The position numbers and the translations under genes are program-made. The notes beneath the pieces were generated by a model. It was not told the DNA's origin, ran no database searches, and saw only the letters and a list, made by a program, of their open reading frames with translations. A DNA stretch of 64,000 nt. Origin: Clostridiales bacterium Firm_14. Lineage in GTDB: Bacteria > Bacillota > Clostridia > Saccharofermentanales > Saccharofermentanaceae. Positions 51,652 through 61,105 of this stretch are shown in pieces (position 1 is the stretch's first letter; the number at the start of each line of letters is the position of its first letter). The stretch is from positions 222,414 to 286,413 of the forward strand of contig LVAT01000009.1 of assembly GCA_001604135.1 (NCBI GenBank), given 5' to 3'.

Positions 51652-51667
51652 TAGCGTGCTCAAAACT

Positions 51668-52192
51668 TCAGATCTTCGTCTGTCCCCCTCTGTAACGGCC
51701 GAAGAATACACCGTCATCGATATACTTATCGGCGTCGGATACCCACATGGGGAATTCGCCTGTGGCGACAGCGACCTGGCCGTTTAGCATGCCCGTGTGG
51801 AAGGACAGGTGGCGGTACTGGCGCAGAACGAGCTCCATGCGCGTAAAGCGGCAGCCTTCAGGACACTCATAGAGCATGTCATCAGACAGAGAATCCAGAA
51901 AGTCCAGAGTCTTCTTCTCAACCGAATCCAAGTACTCAAGGAGCTGCTCATCGGAGAGCACGAAGGACGTCGGATTATCCGGATTGTCCATGCCCTCTTC
52001 GTGGAACGAAGGCTCCTCATAAACGTTGGGGTTGATGAACCATTTGTCCGCCGAGTGGAGCGCGTGGTAGGCCCAGCGCCAGCAGGGTGCGCCGCAGCAG
52101 AGGGCGTCCCTGTCGTAGGCCTTGATCGATGTCCTGATATTGAGAAAATTCGGGACGACCGTGCGTTTGATTATCATTACTAAGTCATTCAT
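51668..52192 (-). CDS. DinB-like four-helix protein
   Basis: A 174-residue protein. CWRWAYHALHSADKWF near residues 37-52 and RQYRHLSFHTGMLNG near 128-142 place His residues as in the metal-binding site of DinB/YfiT-like bundles. Members include thiol S-transferases; no activity can be assigned here. GGAGGTAATT precedes the start. It is 26 bp after the ABC-2 permease and likely the last gene of that operon. Confidence 0.75.
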   Translation of the reverse strand: MNDLVMIIKRTVVPNFLNIRTSIKAYDRDALCCGAPCWRWAYHALHSADKWFINPNVYEEPSFHEEGMDNPDNPTSFVLSDEQLLEYLDSVEKKTLDFLDSLSDDMLYECPEGCRFTRMELVLRQYRHLSFHTGMLNGQVAVATGEFPMWVSDADKYIDDGVFFGRYRGGQTKI

Positions 52193-52218
52193 TTCTAATT
52201 ACCTCCATACAAAACACA

Positions 52219-53022
52219 TTATGAACCTGTGAAGTCGTATTTGCGAACGCCGAGCATCCAGAACTTGTAGCTCAAGTAGACGAAGACCAGGCCGTAGAGG
52301 GGCGAGATCCACGACAGCAGCGGGACGTTGTCCGGCGTTAAGATCACGAGGCTCGGATAGTAGGCGATGAACGCGATCGGAATGATGAACGTAAAGATGA
52401 TCTTGAAGATTCCTTCGAAGATCGACGACGGGTATTTCGCGAAATCCTTGAAGCGGAACATGATTACCATTACGTAGCCGGAACCCTTTATCCAGAAGCA
52501 TGTTGCGGCAGCAAAGTTCATGAGGGCGATCATGAAAAGCGACGCGGTCAGCAGGAACACCAGCAATTTAAGGATGACCAGAGGCGTTACCGGGATCCCT
52601 ATCTTGATCCAGGCATAGACGATGGTGCCGATGCCGAAAGCGAGCTGGCCTAAGCCCTTCACGTCGAAGACCTCCGATATGAAGTAGAAGAACACGTTGA
52701 CCGGCCTGAAGCAGTACTTGATGAAGTCGCCGCTCTGGACCATAAAACGAAGGTTCCAGTTGTTGTCGAAAAAGCACTGCACCGGTGTCAGCGCGACAAG
52801 CGAGAAACCATACAGGAACAGCATGTGGTGGTAGTCCCAGCCGTTGATCTCCGGGAAGTTGTGGAACAGGATCATGAAGGTGACAAAGCCAGACAGGTTC
52901 GTCATTATCATTCCGAATGTGGAGATGATAAAGTCTGCACGATAGCTCATCTTGCTCTTAAGGTCCTGTACGAGAATCTTGCGGTACATTCCCGCATAGA
53001 ATTTCAGTCCTCTTTTGCGCAT
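52219..53022 (-). CDS. ABC-2 type transporter permease, second subunit
   Basis: A 267-residue membrane protein with about six helices, of the ABC-2/DUF990 type. The start at 53022 is chosen because GGAGG lies just before it, inside the end of the previous gene; the ATG at 53034 would precede that site. Pairing with the permease at 53024-53833 and the ATPase gene gives a complete exporter; the substrate is unknown. Confidence 0.87.
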   Translation of the reverse strand: MRKRGLKFYAGMYRKILVQDLKSKMSYRADFIISTFGMIMTNLSGFVTFMILFHNFPEINGWDYHHMLFLYGFSLVALTPVQCFFDNNWNLRFMVQSGDFIKYCFRPVNVFFYFISEVFDVKGLGQLAFGIGTIVYAWIKIGIPVTPLVILKLLVFLLTASLFMIALMNFAAATCFWIKGSGYVMVIMFRFKDFAKYPSSIFEGIFKIIFTFIIPIAFIAYYPSLVILTPDNVPLLSWISPLYGLVFVYLSYKFWMLGVRKYDFTGS

Positions 53023-53023
53023 G

Positions 53024-53833
53024 TCAGCCTCCATTCACGGTGACTTTCTTCACCGCACAATTCCAGAATAAATTTCCGCAAACCGTCAGCACGACGAGCC
53101 ATATCAGCTGCAGTCCAAACAAGCTTACAAGGCCCTGCCAGGTGTCAGATCCGCTCTTGCCGAGTAAGATCGACAAAGGTATGTCGTACACGGCTCTGAA
53201 AGGCAGATACTGAACGATCATCCTTGCCTTCTCAGGGAAGAACGCCAAAGGGATCGAAGCGCCCGATAACAAAAGCACGATCGTCTCTTTTACGATGTTG
53301 ATGCCCCAGGTCGATTCAGTGAATAAACAGATCGGAGCGACCATCATCTCGATGTTGTAGTTGATAATGAGCGCGAGCACCGTGGCGATCAGGAACCATA
53401 CAAGATTCAAGCCCAGCGGAATTGCCCCGCGGGTGACGATCATGACGACGATGAATGTCGGTATGAATGTCAGCACGAACTGGACGACGTGGTTGCCGGT
53501 GTAAGACCAGAACGTGTATTTTCTGAACCTCATCGGCTTCAAAAGATCCAAAACGATCTTGCCCGACTGGATCGACCTGCTCATATCCCAGACGACGAAC
53601 ATCTCCAGGAAGTTGAACAAAGCAGTCGCGAGGATCAGGTAGATCATAGTGTCGGAGAACGTCATGCCGTTTACGACATCCGTGCCGGACGAATCGTAGA
53701 TTGCTTTCCAGAGATAGTAGACCAGGACCAGATAGATCAGGTTCGCAAAGAGAGTAACAAAGATGCCGAGCCTGAAATGCAGGGACTCCATTATCCCGGC
53801 CCTTGTTATTGATAACAGCCTTTTGGGATTCAT
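53024..53833 (-). CDS. ABC-2 type transporter permease, first subunit
   Basis: A 269-residue membrane protein with about six helices (near residues 18-42, 60-80, 105-130, 140-165, 175-200 and 230-255), of the ABC-2 permease type. It starts four bases before the end of the ATPase gene and ends one base before the second permease begins. Relatives export drugs, lipids or peptides. Confidence 0.88.
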   Translation of the reverse strand: MNPKRLLSITRAGIMESLHFRLGIFVTLFANLIYLVLVYYLWKAIYDSSGTDVVNGMTFSDTMIYLILATALFNFLEMFVVWDMSRSIQSGKIVLDLLKPMRFRKYTFWSYTGNHVVQFVLTFIPTFIVVMIVTRGAIPLGLNLVWFLIATVLALIINYNIEMMVAPICLFTESTWGINIVKETIVLLLSGASIPLAFFPEKARMIVQYLPFRAVYDIPLSILLGKSGSDTWQGLVSLFGLQLIWLVVLTVCGNLFWNCAVKKVTVNGG

Positions 53834-54783
53834 TTTGCGCTCCCTTCGTAGATCTTCTTAATAACTTCTTCGGTCGAGATCTCTAAGATCTTGACATCCT
53901 TTATCTTCTTTTCCTTCTGCTTTTCCATGATGACGTCCATTACATCCGTGGTCTTCTCGTCGATCAGGTATTCTTCCCACGTATCGTCAGCGAGCTTGAG
54001 CTTTAACGTACGGTAAGAACCGAAATAGTTTTTCAGGTGCTCTATGTCGTTGTCGTAGATCTTCGTGCCCTTGTCGATGATGACGATCCTCTTGCAGAGT
54101 GCGTCAACGTCGCCCATGTCGTGGGTCGTAAGGATTACGGTCGTGTTCTTCTCCTTATTAAGGCCAAGGATGAGCTCACGGATCTTTGCCTTCATCGATA
54201 CGTCCAAGCCGATCGTGGGTTCGTCCAGGAATACGATCGGAGGGTTATGCAGGAACGCGGCGAGGATGTCGCTCAATGTCCTCTGGCCCAGAGACATCTG
54301 TCTTACGGGCTTATGGAGGATAGGATCGATGTCGACCAGAGAGCGGTAGAGCTCGATCATGGCCTCATAGTCCTTCTGCGGAACCATATAGAGATCGCGT
54401 AAGAGCTTGAATGATTCGATCAGAGGCAGCGACCACCAGAGCTGGCTTCGCTGTCCGAAAACGACGCCGATGTTCTCGCAGTTTTCGGTCCTGTTCTTAT
54501 AAGGCACCTTGCCGTTTACCAGGATCTCGCCGCTCGTGGGCTCTAAGACACCTGTCATCATCTTGATGGTGGTGGACTTGCCCGCGCCGTTAGGGCCAAG
54601 GTATCCGATGATCTCGCCCTTATGAACCGTGAGGGTCACGTCCTTAACTGCCGATACTGTATTGTAGTCTCTCGAAAAAAGATCGCGGATCGATCCCTTC
54701 AGGCCTTCGTGGCGGTTTAAGACCTTGAAATCTTTGCAGACATTTCTCATTACTACTGCTTCGTTTACTGAAAGATCACTCAT
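53830..54783 (-). CDS. ABC-2 exporter ATP-binding protein
   Basis: A 317-residue ATPase starting at 54783, where GAGGG lies eight bases upstream. Walker A is YLGPNGAGKSTTIKMM (near residue 60-75), the signature is the variant MSLGQRTLSDI, and Walker B IVFLDEPTIGLD. It has the extended C-terminus usual for exporters of this subgroup. It is the first gene of the operon (ATPase, two permeases, DinB-like), divergent from the AraC regulator. Confidence 0.93.
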   Translation of the reverse strand: MSDLSVNEAVVMRNVCKDFKVLNRHEGLKGSIRDLFSRDYNTVSAVKDVTLTVHKGEIIGYLGPNGAGKSTTIKMMTGVLEPTSGEILVNGKVPYKNRTENCENIGVVFGQRSQLWWSLPLIESFKLLRDLYMVPQKDYEAMIELYRSLVDIDPILHKPVRQMSLGQRTLSDILAAFLHNPPIVFLDEPTIGLDVSMKAKIRELILGLNKEKNTTVILTTHDMGDVDALCKRIVIIDKGTKIYDNDIEHLKNYFGSYRTLKLKLADDTWEEYLIDEKTTDVMDVIMEKQKEKKIKDVKILEISTEEVIKKIYEGSAK

Positions 54784-54930
54784 AACAATTTCCCTCTTTC
54801 TTTTCTGTTCGATTGCAAGTATATTGTAGATATAAGCGCAAAAACAGTTTAAAAATGCCTGATTTTTATAACTATCTTCCAAGCGCGTGGAATATTGTTA
54901 TAGATTTTGAGAAACCGGAGAAATTTAGTT

Positions 54931-55821
54931 ATGAAGATAGAACAGATGGGTCTCATCGTAAAAAGAGATGACGGTTCCGAGATAGTAAATTACGACGATC
55001 CCAATTTCCCGTCCTATATCTACGACGGATGGATCGCTCCGAAGGTCACATGGGAGGGCGTTCCGCACTTCCACGAAGACATCGAGATCATGACCATAAA
55101 GGAAGGCCGTCTTGCTTATTTTGTCAACGGCAAAGAGCTCTTATTAAGGGCGGGCGATACGATCGTCGTTAATTCCAACCAGATCCATTACAACATGACA
55201 ATAAACGGAGAGATCGCAAAATACGTTATCTGCGTGCTCCACCCGAGCATTCTCGCGAATTCGGTAGCGGTCGAGATGCAGGCAATAAGGCCGATCATCG
55301 ACAATCAGGATCTCCCCTACTTAAGATTCCGTTATATAAATGAGCGCACGGATTCGATAAGAGATCTCATCCTGGGACTCCCTGACATCAGGCATGATCC
55401 CTTTGCGATCACGAAACAGTTCTACCAGATCTGGGACATCATAAGAAAGCAGGCGGAGACATTGGGCGCCACCGAAGAAGTCGTATCTGATCCCAGGATG
55501 CAGTCATTTAAGTCCATGATGCATTTCATCTCGAATAACTACAGCAAGCAGATCACTTTGGGCGACATCGCTGCGAGCGGCAACGTCAGCAAATCGCTGT
55601 GCAACACGCTTTTCCACCAGTATGTGGGCGAGTCGCCGATCAATTACCTGATGCACTTAAGGAGCCGCAAAGTGGCTGAACTGCTGCGTTCCGGCAAGAT
55701 GCCGATGACCGAGATCGCAGCGCTTACGGGCTTTGGCGGCGTGAGTTACATGTCTGAGACGTTCCGCAAATTTTTCGAGGAATCACCGCGCGAATACAGA
55801 AAAAAATGGGAAAACCGTTAA
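54931..55821 (+). CDS. AraC-family transcriptional regulator
   Basis: A 296-residue regulator. An N-terminal cupin (about residues 40-110, VPHFHEDIEIMTIKEGRLAY) is followed by a C-terminal AraC double helix-turn-helix (about 200-296, ITLGDIAASGNVSKSLCNTL, MTEIAALTGFGGVSYMSETF). The start at 54931 has GGAG 10 bases upstream. The cupin suggests a small-molecule or sugar ligand. It is divergent from the ABC-2 exporter operon, a possible target. Confidence 0.9.
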   Translation: MKIEQMGLIVKRDDGSEIVNYDDPNFPSYIYDGWIAPKVTWEGVPHFHEDIEIMTIKEGRLAYFVNGKELLLRAGDTIVVNSNQIHYNMTINGEIAKYVICVLHPSILANSVAVEMQAIRPIIDNQDLPYLRFRYINERTDSIRDLILGLPDIRHDPFAITKQFYQIWDIIRKQAETLGATEEVVSDPRMQSFKSMMHFISNNYSKQITLGDIAASGNVSKSLCNTLFHQYVGESPINYLMHLRSRKVAELLRSGKMPMTEIAALTGFGGVSYMSETFRKFFEESPREYRKKWENR

Positions 55822-55946
55822 AAAAATCTTTACAGTTTGTATTTTGTCTTGTTACTCTAGTAACAAATTAGTGCAAGTTTTCGCGGTTTTGAATTGTTAC
55901 AATGGCAGTATCATGATCAAGAACTATCGGCAAGGGTGAGATTTGT

Positions 55947-57674
55947 ATGGCAAAGCAACCGGAAAATAACAGAGTCGATAAGACCCTGCGAAAGCTGTCT
56001 CTGGAAAAAGAGGCTCCTAAGGGTGTGTTCGTCCTGCTTGCAGTGCTTTTCGTATTCTCGATATTCTTAACATCAAGCATATCCCGATCCGAAGCCACGG
56101 CAGTTATATTCGGGATCCCCTTTGAGATCAAGTCATTTACGGGCATCTCTTCGATGCTCGGCAACATCTGCCTTATCTGCCTCGCGATGCTCTACAGAAA
56201 AACCGGCTACTTAACCGCGCTGGCACTCATCCTGCTGCAGTTCCCCCTGATGTTCATCAACATCTTCATCCGCAGTAACTACGGAAACATTCCGGGCTTG
56301 TTCAATAACATCCTGATAATCCTGGCCATCACGTTCATCTACTTCGGAAACAGGAAGATCCAGGCTTATCAGAATCACATCCGCGAACAGGCCGTAACGG
56401 ACAGGCTCACGGGGCTTCCCAACCGCTTCGCATGCAGCGAGCTTATGCAGGATCTCTTAAAGCGTTCGGAGAGATTCGCGATCGTATCAGTCGACCTCAA
56501 TGACTTCAAGAGCATCAACGATACCATGGGTCATGAGACGGGCGACCATGTGCTCAAGGCTGTTGCCGACAGATGGATGTCCCTGGCTAATTCGCTTAAG
56601 ACCGGCACCGTCGATTTCGTGGCAAGATCCACCGGCGACGAATTCCTTATCATAATCTCCGGTTACGGTTCCTTAGATGATATCGAGAGGACCATTACCG
56701 ACTATAAGACTGATCTAGAAAGAAAGATCACCATTGATGACTGCGATTACTATCTGTCCGCATGCTTCGGCTATGCCGTCTGTCCGGAAGACAGCGACGT
56801 CATTGACAATCTCTTTACGTTCTCCGATGCAGCTCTGCACGAGACAAAGAAGAAGGGCAGCGGCAGCAGGGTCATGAGATTTACGCCCGACGTATTCAGC
56901 ACGGAGGTCTCTTTGGAGATCGAGCGTAAGATCCGCTCCGCACTGACTGATAACAAGATCCTCTGCCATCTCCAGCCGCAGTACGACATGGATCATCATT
57001 TAAGAGGCTTTGAAGCTCTGGCGCGCCTGAAGGATGATAACGGCAAATTCATAAGCCCTGCAGACTTCATTCCGGTAGCCGAGAAAACGGGCCTGGTCGA
57101 CAGGATCGACATGCGTGTTTTCGAGCTGGCCGTACAGTTCATCGGCAACGTAACAGCTGAGACAGGTGCTGACATCACCATGAGCGTCAACGTATCCGTA
57201 AGGCATCTCATGAAGAATAACTTCATCGATGACATCAGGAGAGTCCTCAGAAACTACAACGTCTCACCTTCCATAATCGAGATCGAGATCACTGAATCCA
57301 TCATGATCGATTCCGCGGATAATGCGCTGCAGAGAATAGACGAGCTCAAGCAGCTCGGCTTTAAGGTCGCAATTGACGATTTCGGCACCGGCTATTCGTC
57401 CTTGAGCTACCTCAACAGCTTCCCGACGGACATGCTTAAGATCGACAAGTCATTTATCGACAACATGAGCCTCAACGAATCGTCCAAGCAGTATGTTGCC
57501 ATGATCATCTCGATCGGCCATACGCTTGACCTCAAGGTCATTTCGGAGGGTGTCGAATCTGATGATCAGGTAAATGTCCTGAAGTCCATCGGATGCGATT
57601 ACATTCAGGGTTACGTATGGGGCAAGCCGATGCCTCTTGAAGAAGCAAACAGACTTGTGGCTTCCCGCAAGTAA
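55947..57674 (+). CDS. Membrane GGDEF-EAL protein, likely c-di-GMP phosphodiesterase
   Basis: A 575-residue protein. Four to five helices (about residues 25-140) precede a GGDEF domain (about 150-310) and an EAL domain (about 320-570). The GGDEF motif reads STGDEF, with the first Gly lost, so cyclase activity is doubtful. The EAL domain has GFEALARL, NVSVRHL, EIEITES, DDFGTGYSSL, KIDKSFI and EGVES, the full metal and catalytic set, so phosphodiesterase activity is likely. AAGGGTGAG precedes the start. Confidence 0.93.
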   Translation: MAKQPENNRVDKTLRKLSLEKEAPKGVFVLLAVLFVFSIFLTSSISRSEATAVIFGIPFEIKSFTGISSMLGNICLICLAMLYRKTGYLTALALILLQFPLMFINIFIRSNYGNIPGLFNNILIILAITFIYFGNRKIQAYQNHIREQAVTDRLTGLPNRFACSELMQDLLKRSERFAIVSVDLNDFKSINDTMGHETGDHVLKAVADRWMSLANSLKTGTVDFVARSTGDEFLIIISGYGSLDDIERTITDYKTDLERKITIDDCDYYLSACFGYAVCPEDSDVIDNLFTFSDAALHETKKKGSGSRVMRFTPDVFSTEVSLEIERKIRSALTDNKILCHLQPQYDMDHHLRGFEALARLKDDNGKFISPADFIPVAEKTGLVDRIDMRVFELAVQFIGNVTAETGADITMSVNVSVRHLMKNNFIDDIRRVLRNYNVSPSIIEIEITESIMIDSADNALQRIDELKQLGFKVAIDDFGTGYSSLSYLNSFPTDMLKIDKSFIDNMSLNESSKQYVAMIISIGHTLDLKVISEGVESDDQVNVLKSIGCDYIQGYVWGKPMPLEEANRLVASRK

Positions 57675-57750
57675 TTCGATTAGAGTATTCAGCACACATT
57701 GGAAAAGGGTCCTGCGGAATAAGGATTTGTGTATTTAAGGAGAAAGATCA

Positions 57751-58884
57751 ATGAAAAGAAAAGCAAGGAAACTAACCTCGCTGCTATTGGCAACCCTTTG
57801 TGCCGGCAGCATGCTCTTATGCGCATGCGATAAAGCTGATCAGACTTCAGACCAGTCAGGAGATCCGGGCTTTGCACCTCCGTCAGCTGACGCAACGGAA
57901 ACCTCAGATTCCGCCGAGGCAACGACCGGCAAGAAGGATACCAACTCTTACGAGAAGGTCACGCTTGACGGGGTTAATGAGCACCACTACATATCGACGG
58001 ATTTCTGCTATCTGGAATCCGAGAAGTACGTTCTCCTGATCGACAAGGACATCGATCTTCCCGGCGATTTTGCCGTTGTTCTGGATGCGATAATCGACGA
58101 GATCGAGAATCAGCTCGGCATATCTGCCATGCCCGGAGACAGGGAATACTACAATGTCACTGATAACAGCGTATATTTCGACGGATTCAATCCCTGGAAG
58201 GACTGGAATGTCGGCACCAAGATCCCGATCTTCATCCTTTGCGACAGGCAGCCAAAGGGCTGGATCTCATGTGCAACTGCTAACGATGTCACTATCGTTT
58301 CCTATGACCTGTTCAGCGATGAGATCTGGAATTCCATTCCGGAATTCAGGGATAATCCCTGGCGCAGAGACGAATATCTCGACTATACGGAAATAATCCA
58401 CGAGGTAACGCATGCCATAACCAGGAGGAACTGCAACACGTCGAAGATCATGACAGAAGGCATCGCAAATTACATGGAGGTTGCCGTCGTTAATTCTCTT
58501 GCTGACAAATATCCTTCCATTGCCGAGATAAAGGCAAAGAAGGACTTTTACGATTACGACGTTCCGGAAGCAGTTAATGCTTCAAATGCAGAGAATATAT
58601 TCTTAAGTGATTACAGTGACGTCGAACACGCTGACCGCGGCGCGGAATATACCTTCGGAAAGTACCTTTTCGAGTACCTGCATGAACAGAAAGGCAATGA
58701 TTTCTACAAAGATATCAACGGGAAGATCAAAGCCGATAACATCGACTACCGTTATGACGAATATGATGAAGCCGCGATGCAGAAGATCGCCGGCGTCATC
58801 AAGGAATTATATGGTGACGATGTGTTCACTAAGTTCGGCGACTGGTGCGTGAAGAATAAATATCTTCAGACAGCCAACGGCTGA
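57751..58884 (+). CDS. Zincin-like lipoprotein with HEVTH motif
   Basis: A 377-residue lipoprotein with lipobox LCAC (Cys near residue 26) and a Ser/Thr/Ala-rich linker (to about 70). YTEIIHEVTHAITRR (about residues 214-228) contains HExxH, and MTEGIANYMEV follows about 20 residues later, supplying the third zinc ligand Glu as in gluzincins. It is therefore probably a surface-anchored metalloprotease. No known family was recognised beyond this motif. AGGAGAAAG precedes the start. It is followed by its own terminator and the GH3 gene. Confidence 0.78.
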   Translation: MKRKARKLTSLLLATLCAGSMLLCACDKADQTSDQSGDPGFAPPSADATETSDSAEATTGKKDTNSYEKVTLDGVNEHHYISTDFCYLESEKYVLLIDKDIDLPGDFAVVLDAIIDEIENQLGISAMPGDREYYNVTDNSVYFDGFNPWKDWNVGTKIPIFILCDRQPKGWISCATANDVTIVSYDLFSDEIWNSIPEFRDNPWRRDEYLDYTEIIHEVTHAITRRNCNTSKIMTEGIANYMEVAVVNSLADKYPSIAEIKAKKDFYDYDVPEAVNASNAENIFLSDYSDVEHADRGAEYTFGKYLFEYLHEQKGNDFYKDINGKIKADNIDYRYDEYDEAAMQKIAGVIKELYGDDVFTKFGDWCVKNKYLQTANG

Positions 58885-58908
58885 TACGGATAAACATCTG
58901 ACAAAAAG

Positions 58909-58937
58909 AACGCCTCCCTAAAACAGAGGCGTTTTTG
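58909..58937 (+). terminator. Terminator of the zincin-like lipoprotein gene
   Basis: AACGCCTC (58909-58916) and GAGGCGTT (58926-58933) form a perfect stem followed by TTT. Confidence 0.9.
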
Positions 58938-58987
58938 CGAATGATATAATGAGCACAACCGGAATAAAGGATATTTTGGGGGTAAAT

Positions 58988-60853
58988 ATGAAAGCAAAAA
59001 GATTAATATCAGGTCTTCTTATCCTGTCGCTTACATTTGCAACGGCGTGCATAGATCAGGGCAGCGTCTTCGCGCCCATCCCCACACCGGACAGCAATGC
59101 GATGGCAGCTGCTCCTTCAGACTACTCTAATATGACTCCTGAAGAGATCTGCAAGACTCTGACATTGGAGCAGAAGGCCGCTCAGATGATGCAGCCGACG
59201 ATATATAACACGCTGCCCGGCGAAATGGAAATGACGGACTACGGCTCGATCCTCTCGAGAGTTGATAACTATCCGATGCCCACCGCGGAGGAGTGGAAAA
59301 AGACCGTCACGGAATATCAGACTTACGCTCTCCTGAACGCCGCTCCTATTCCGTTTATCTACGGCAACGACAGCGTCCACGGCGTTAACTTCGCAAACGG
59401 CTGCGTTATGTTCCCCCACAACATCAATATCGGCGCGGCTAACGATCCCAAGCTTACTGAAGAATACGGAAAGCTCGCAGGAAGCGATGTCGCAAATACG
59501 CGCATGATGCTTAATTTCGCACCCTGTGTAGCTACCGCGAACGATCCCAGATGGGGAAGGACTTATGAATCCTATTCCTCCGACAGCAAGATCGTAAAAG
59601 AACTTGCCGTAGCTTATACAAAGGGCCTTATGTCTGAAGGCGTCCTCGCCTGCCCCAAGCACTTCTTCGGAGACGGCATGACAGCTTTCGGAACCGGCGA
59701 GAGCACACCGCTCGACAGGGGCGATTCCAAGCTTACCGAAGAACAGATCAAGGATCAGCTCTCGATCTATCAGGCGCTTATAGATGAAGGCGTTATGGTC
59801 ATCATGCTCTCGCACTCTTCACTTAACGGAACGAAGATGCACGAGAATGAGAAATACATAAGCTATCTCAAAAAAGACATGGGATTTAAGGGCATCGTCC
59901 TCACGGACTGGGATTCGGTAATGAACTGTTCCGGTGCTGATTACAAGGAGAACGTTATCATCTGCGTAAATGCCGGAGTCGACATGCTCATGACCGAGAC
60001 CGACCATCCGGCTGCGATGAAATACATTATAGAGGGCGTAAATGAAGGCCGTATCTCCGAAGACCGCATTAACGACGCGGTTACAAGGATCTTAAGAGTT
60101 AAGAAGGAAACGGGGCTTTTCGATGACCCGTATCTCGAGAAAATAAAGCCTTCATACGAATTCGGAAGCAAGGAGTCTCATGAGGTTGCAAGAAAGCTTG
60201 CAGCTGAATCATTCGTGCCCCTTAAAGCCGGCAAGAACATGTATATAAAGCCCGGCATGAAGGTGCTCGTCACGGGTCCTGCAGCAGACAATGTTGGTGC
60301 TCTCTGCGGCGGCTGGACGAACTGGTGGCAGGGCGAATCAGACGTTAACTTCAGGAATCTGGGCTTTGAGGATAAGCACTTCAGAATGGAAGGCAGTTCC
60401 ATCGTTGAAGCGCTCAGCGAAGCAGCAAAAGAGATCGGCTTCGAGATCACAACGGATAAGACTCAGGTCGATTCCTGCGACATGATCCTTCTCTGCGTCG
60501 GCGAGAAGCCTTATGCGGAATGGTATGGAGATACAAATGACCTGTCACTTACAGGTTCTCTGGGCCTTCCCGGAAACAGCGATGCGATCCAGTTTGCAGC
60601 ACAGTCAGGCAAGCCTGTCGTTACGCTTATCGTGGCAGGCAGAAACGTGATAATTGACCAGTATCTTGACGAATGGGATTCCTGCATCATGCTGTATCTT
60701 CCCGGCACAGAAGGAGGAAACGCAGTATCAGACGTTCTGACAGGAAAAACAGGACTTACGGGAACGCTTCCCATGCCCTATTATTCCTCAACAGAACAGA
60801 TCGGTACCGGCAAATGCTGGCACGATGTAGGATGGAATGCTCTGAAGGGATAA
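58988..60853 (+). CDS. GH3 beta-glucosidase-like lipoprotein
   Basis: A 621-residue enzyme. The start at 58988 follows GGGGGT; the earlier ATG lies inside the TATAAT at 58945-58950. Lipobox FATAC makes it a surface lipoprotein. The GH3 TIM barrel (about residues 50-390) has GNDSVHG, the KHFFGDG block and VLTDWDSV, whose first Asp is the expected nucleophile. The C-terminal alpha/beta domain (about 410-615) includes VLVTGPAADNVGALCGGWTN. It would cleave beta-glucosides outside the cell, feeding the monosaccharide importer. Confidence 0.93.
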   Translation: MKAKRLISGLLILSLTFATACIDQGSVFAPIPTPDSNAMAAAPSDYSNMTPEEICKTLTLEQKAAQMMQPTIYNTLPGEMEMTDYGSILSRVDNYPMPTAEEWKKTVTEYQTYALLNAAPIPFIYGNDSVHGVNFANGCVMFPHNINIGAANDPKLTEEYGKLAGSDVANTRMMLNFAPCVATANDPRWGRTYESYSSDSKIVKELAVAYTKGLMSEGVLACPKHFFGDGMTAFGTGESTPLDRGDSKLTEEQIKDQLSIYQALIDEGVMVIMLSHSSLNGTKMHENEKYISYLKKDMGFKGIVLTDWDSVMNCSGADYKENVIICVNAGVDMLMTETDHPAAMKYIIEGVNEGRISEDRINDAVTRILRVKKETGLFDDPYLEKIKPSYEFGSKESHEVARKLAAESFVPLKAGKNMYIKPGMKVLVTGPAADNVGALCGGWTNWWQGESDVNFRNLGFEDKHFRMEGSSIVEALSEAAKEIGFEITTDKTQVDSCDMILLCVGEKPYAEWYGDTNDLSLTGSLGLPGNSDAIQFAAQSGKPVVTLIVAGRNVIIDQYLDEWDSCIMLYLPGTEGGNAVSDVLTGKTGLTGTLPMPYYSSTEQIGTGKCWHDVGWNALKG

Positions 60854-60858
60854 TAGCA

Positions 60859-60899
60859 GCCGTCTGTGATAAGGGTTCGGATCGCAGACGGCGCTTTTT
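60859..60899 (+). terminator. Terminator of the GH3 gene
   Basis: GCCGTCTG (60859-60866) and CAGACGGC (60885-60892) pair and are followed by GCTTTTT. Confidence 0.88.
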
Positions 60900-60970
60900 A
60901 TATGGTCGGATCGAATTGGCGTTCTGATCTTTCCTATCCTATTATCCCCATATTTATACAGAACAGACTC

Positions 60971-61105
60971 TTACTTCTTAGGTCTCTTAGGCTGATGAAA
61001 GAAATACGGACACCTGGGATAATCCGGATCAGTATTGGAACCTACCGCATTTTTCCTGGTTGCTCTTTCGACCTTTTCGAGAATCAATTTCTCAAGTTTT
61101 TTCAT
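60971..61105 (-). CDS. agrD: AgrD-like autoinducing peptide precursor
   Basis: A 44-codon gene. The N-terminus MKKLEKLILEKVERATRK is an amphipathic helix as in AgrD leaders. The core YPRCPYFF would form a thiolactone from Cys32 to Phe36, and the tail HQPKRPKK is the charged, Pro-containing recognition tail removed by AgrB. GAGG lies nine bases before the ATG, which overlaps the end of agrB by 14 bases. It is the pheromone gene of the agr locus. The exact N-terminal trimming of the peptide cannot be read from sequence. Confidence 0.88.
   Translation of the reverse strand: MKKLEKLILEKVERATRKNAVGSNTDPDYPRCPYFFHQPKRPKK

Larger units (their letters stand above)
51302..51667. other. Repeat-rich non-coding interval
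   Basis: It contains a CsoR-like palindrome (51328-51345), two related 38-bp hairpins (51369-51406 and 51549-51586) and a tandem duplication of about 36 bp (51581-51651). A plus-strand open frame crosses these repeats but is not protein-like. Confidence 0.7.

Noticed and set aside
51344-51787. Plus-strand open frame of 147 codons
   Set aside because: It crosses two hairpins and a tandem duplication and then runs antisense into the DinB-like gene; not protein-like.
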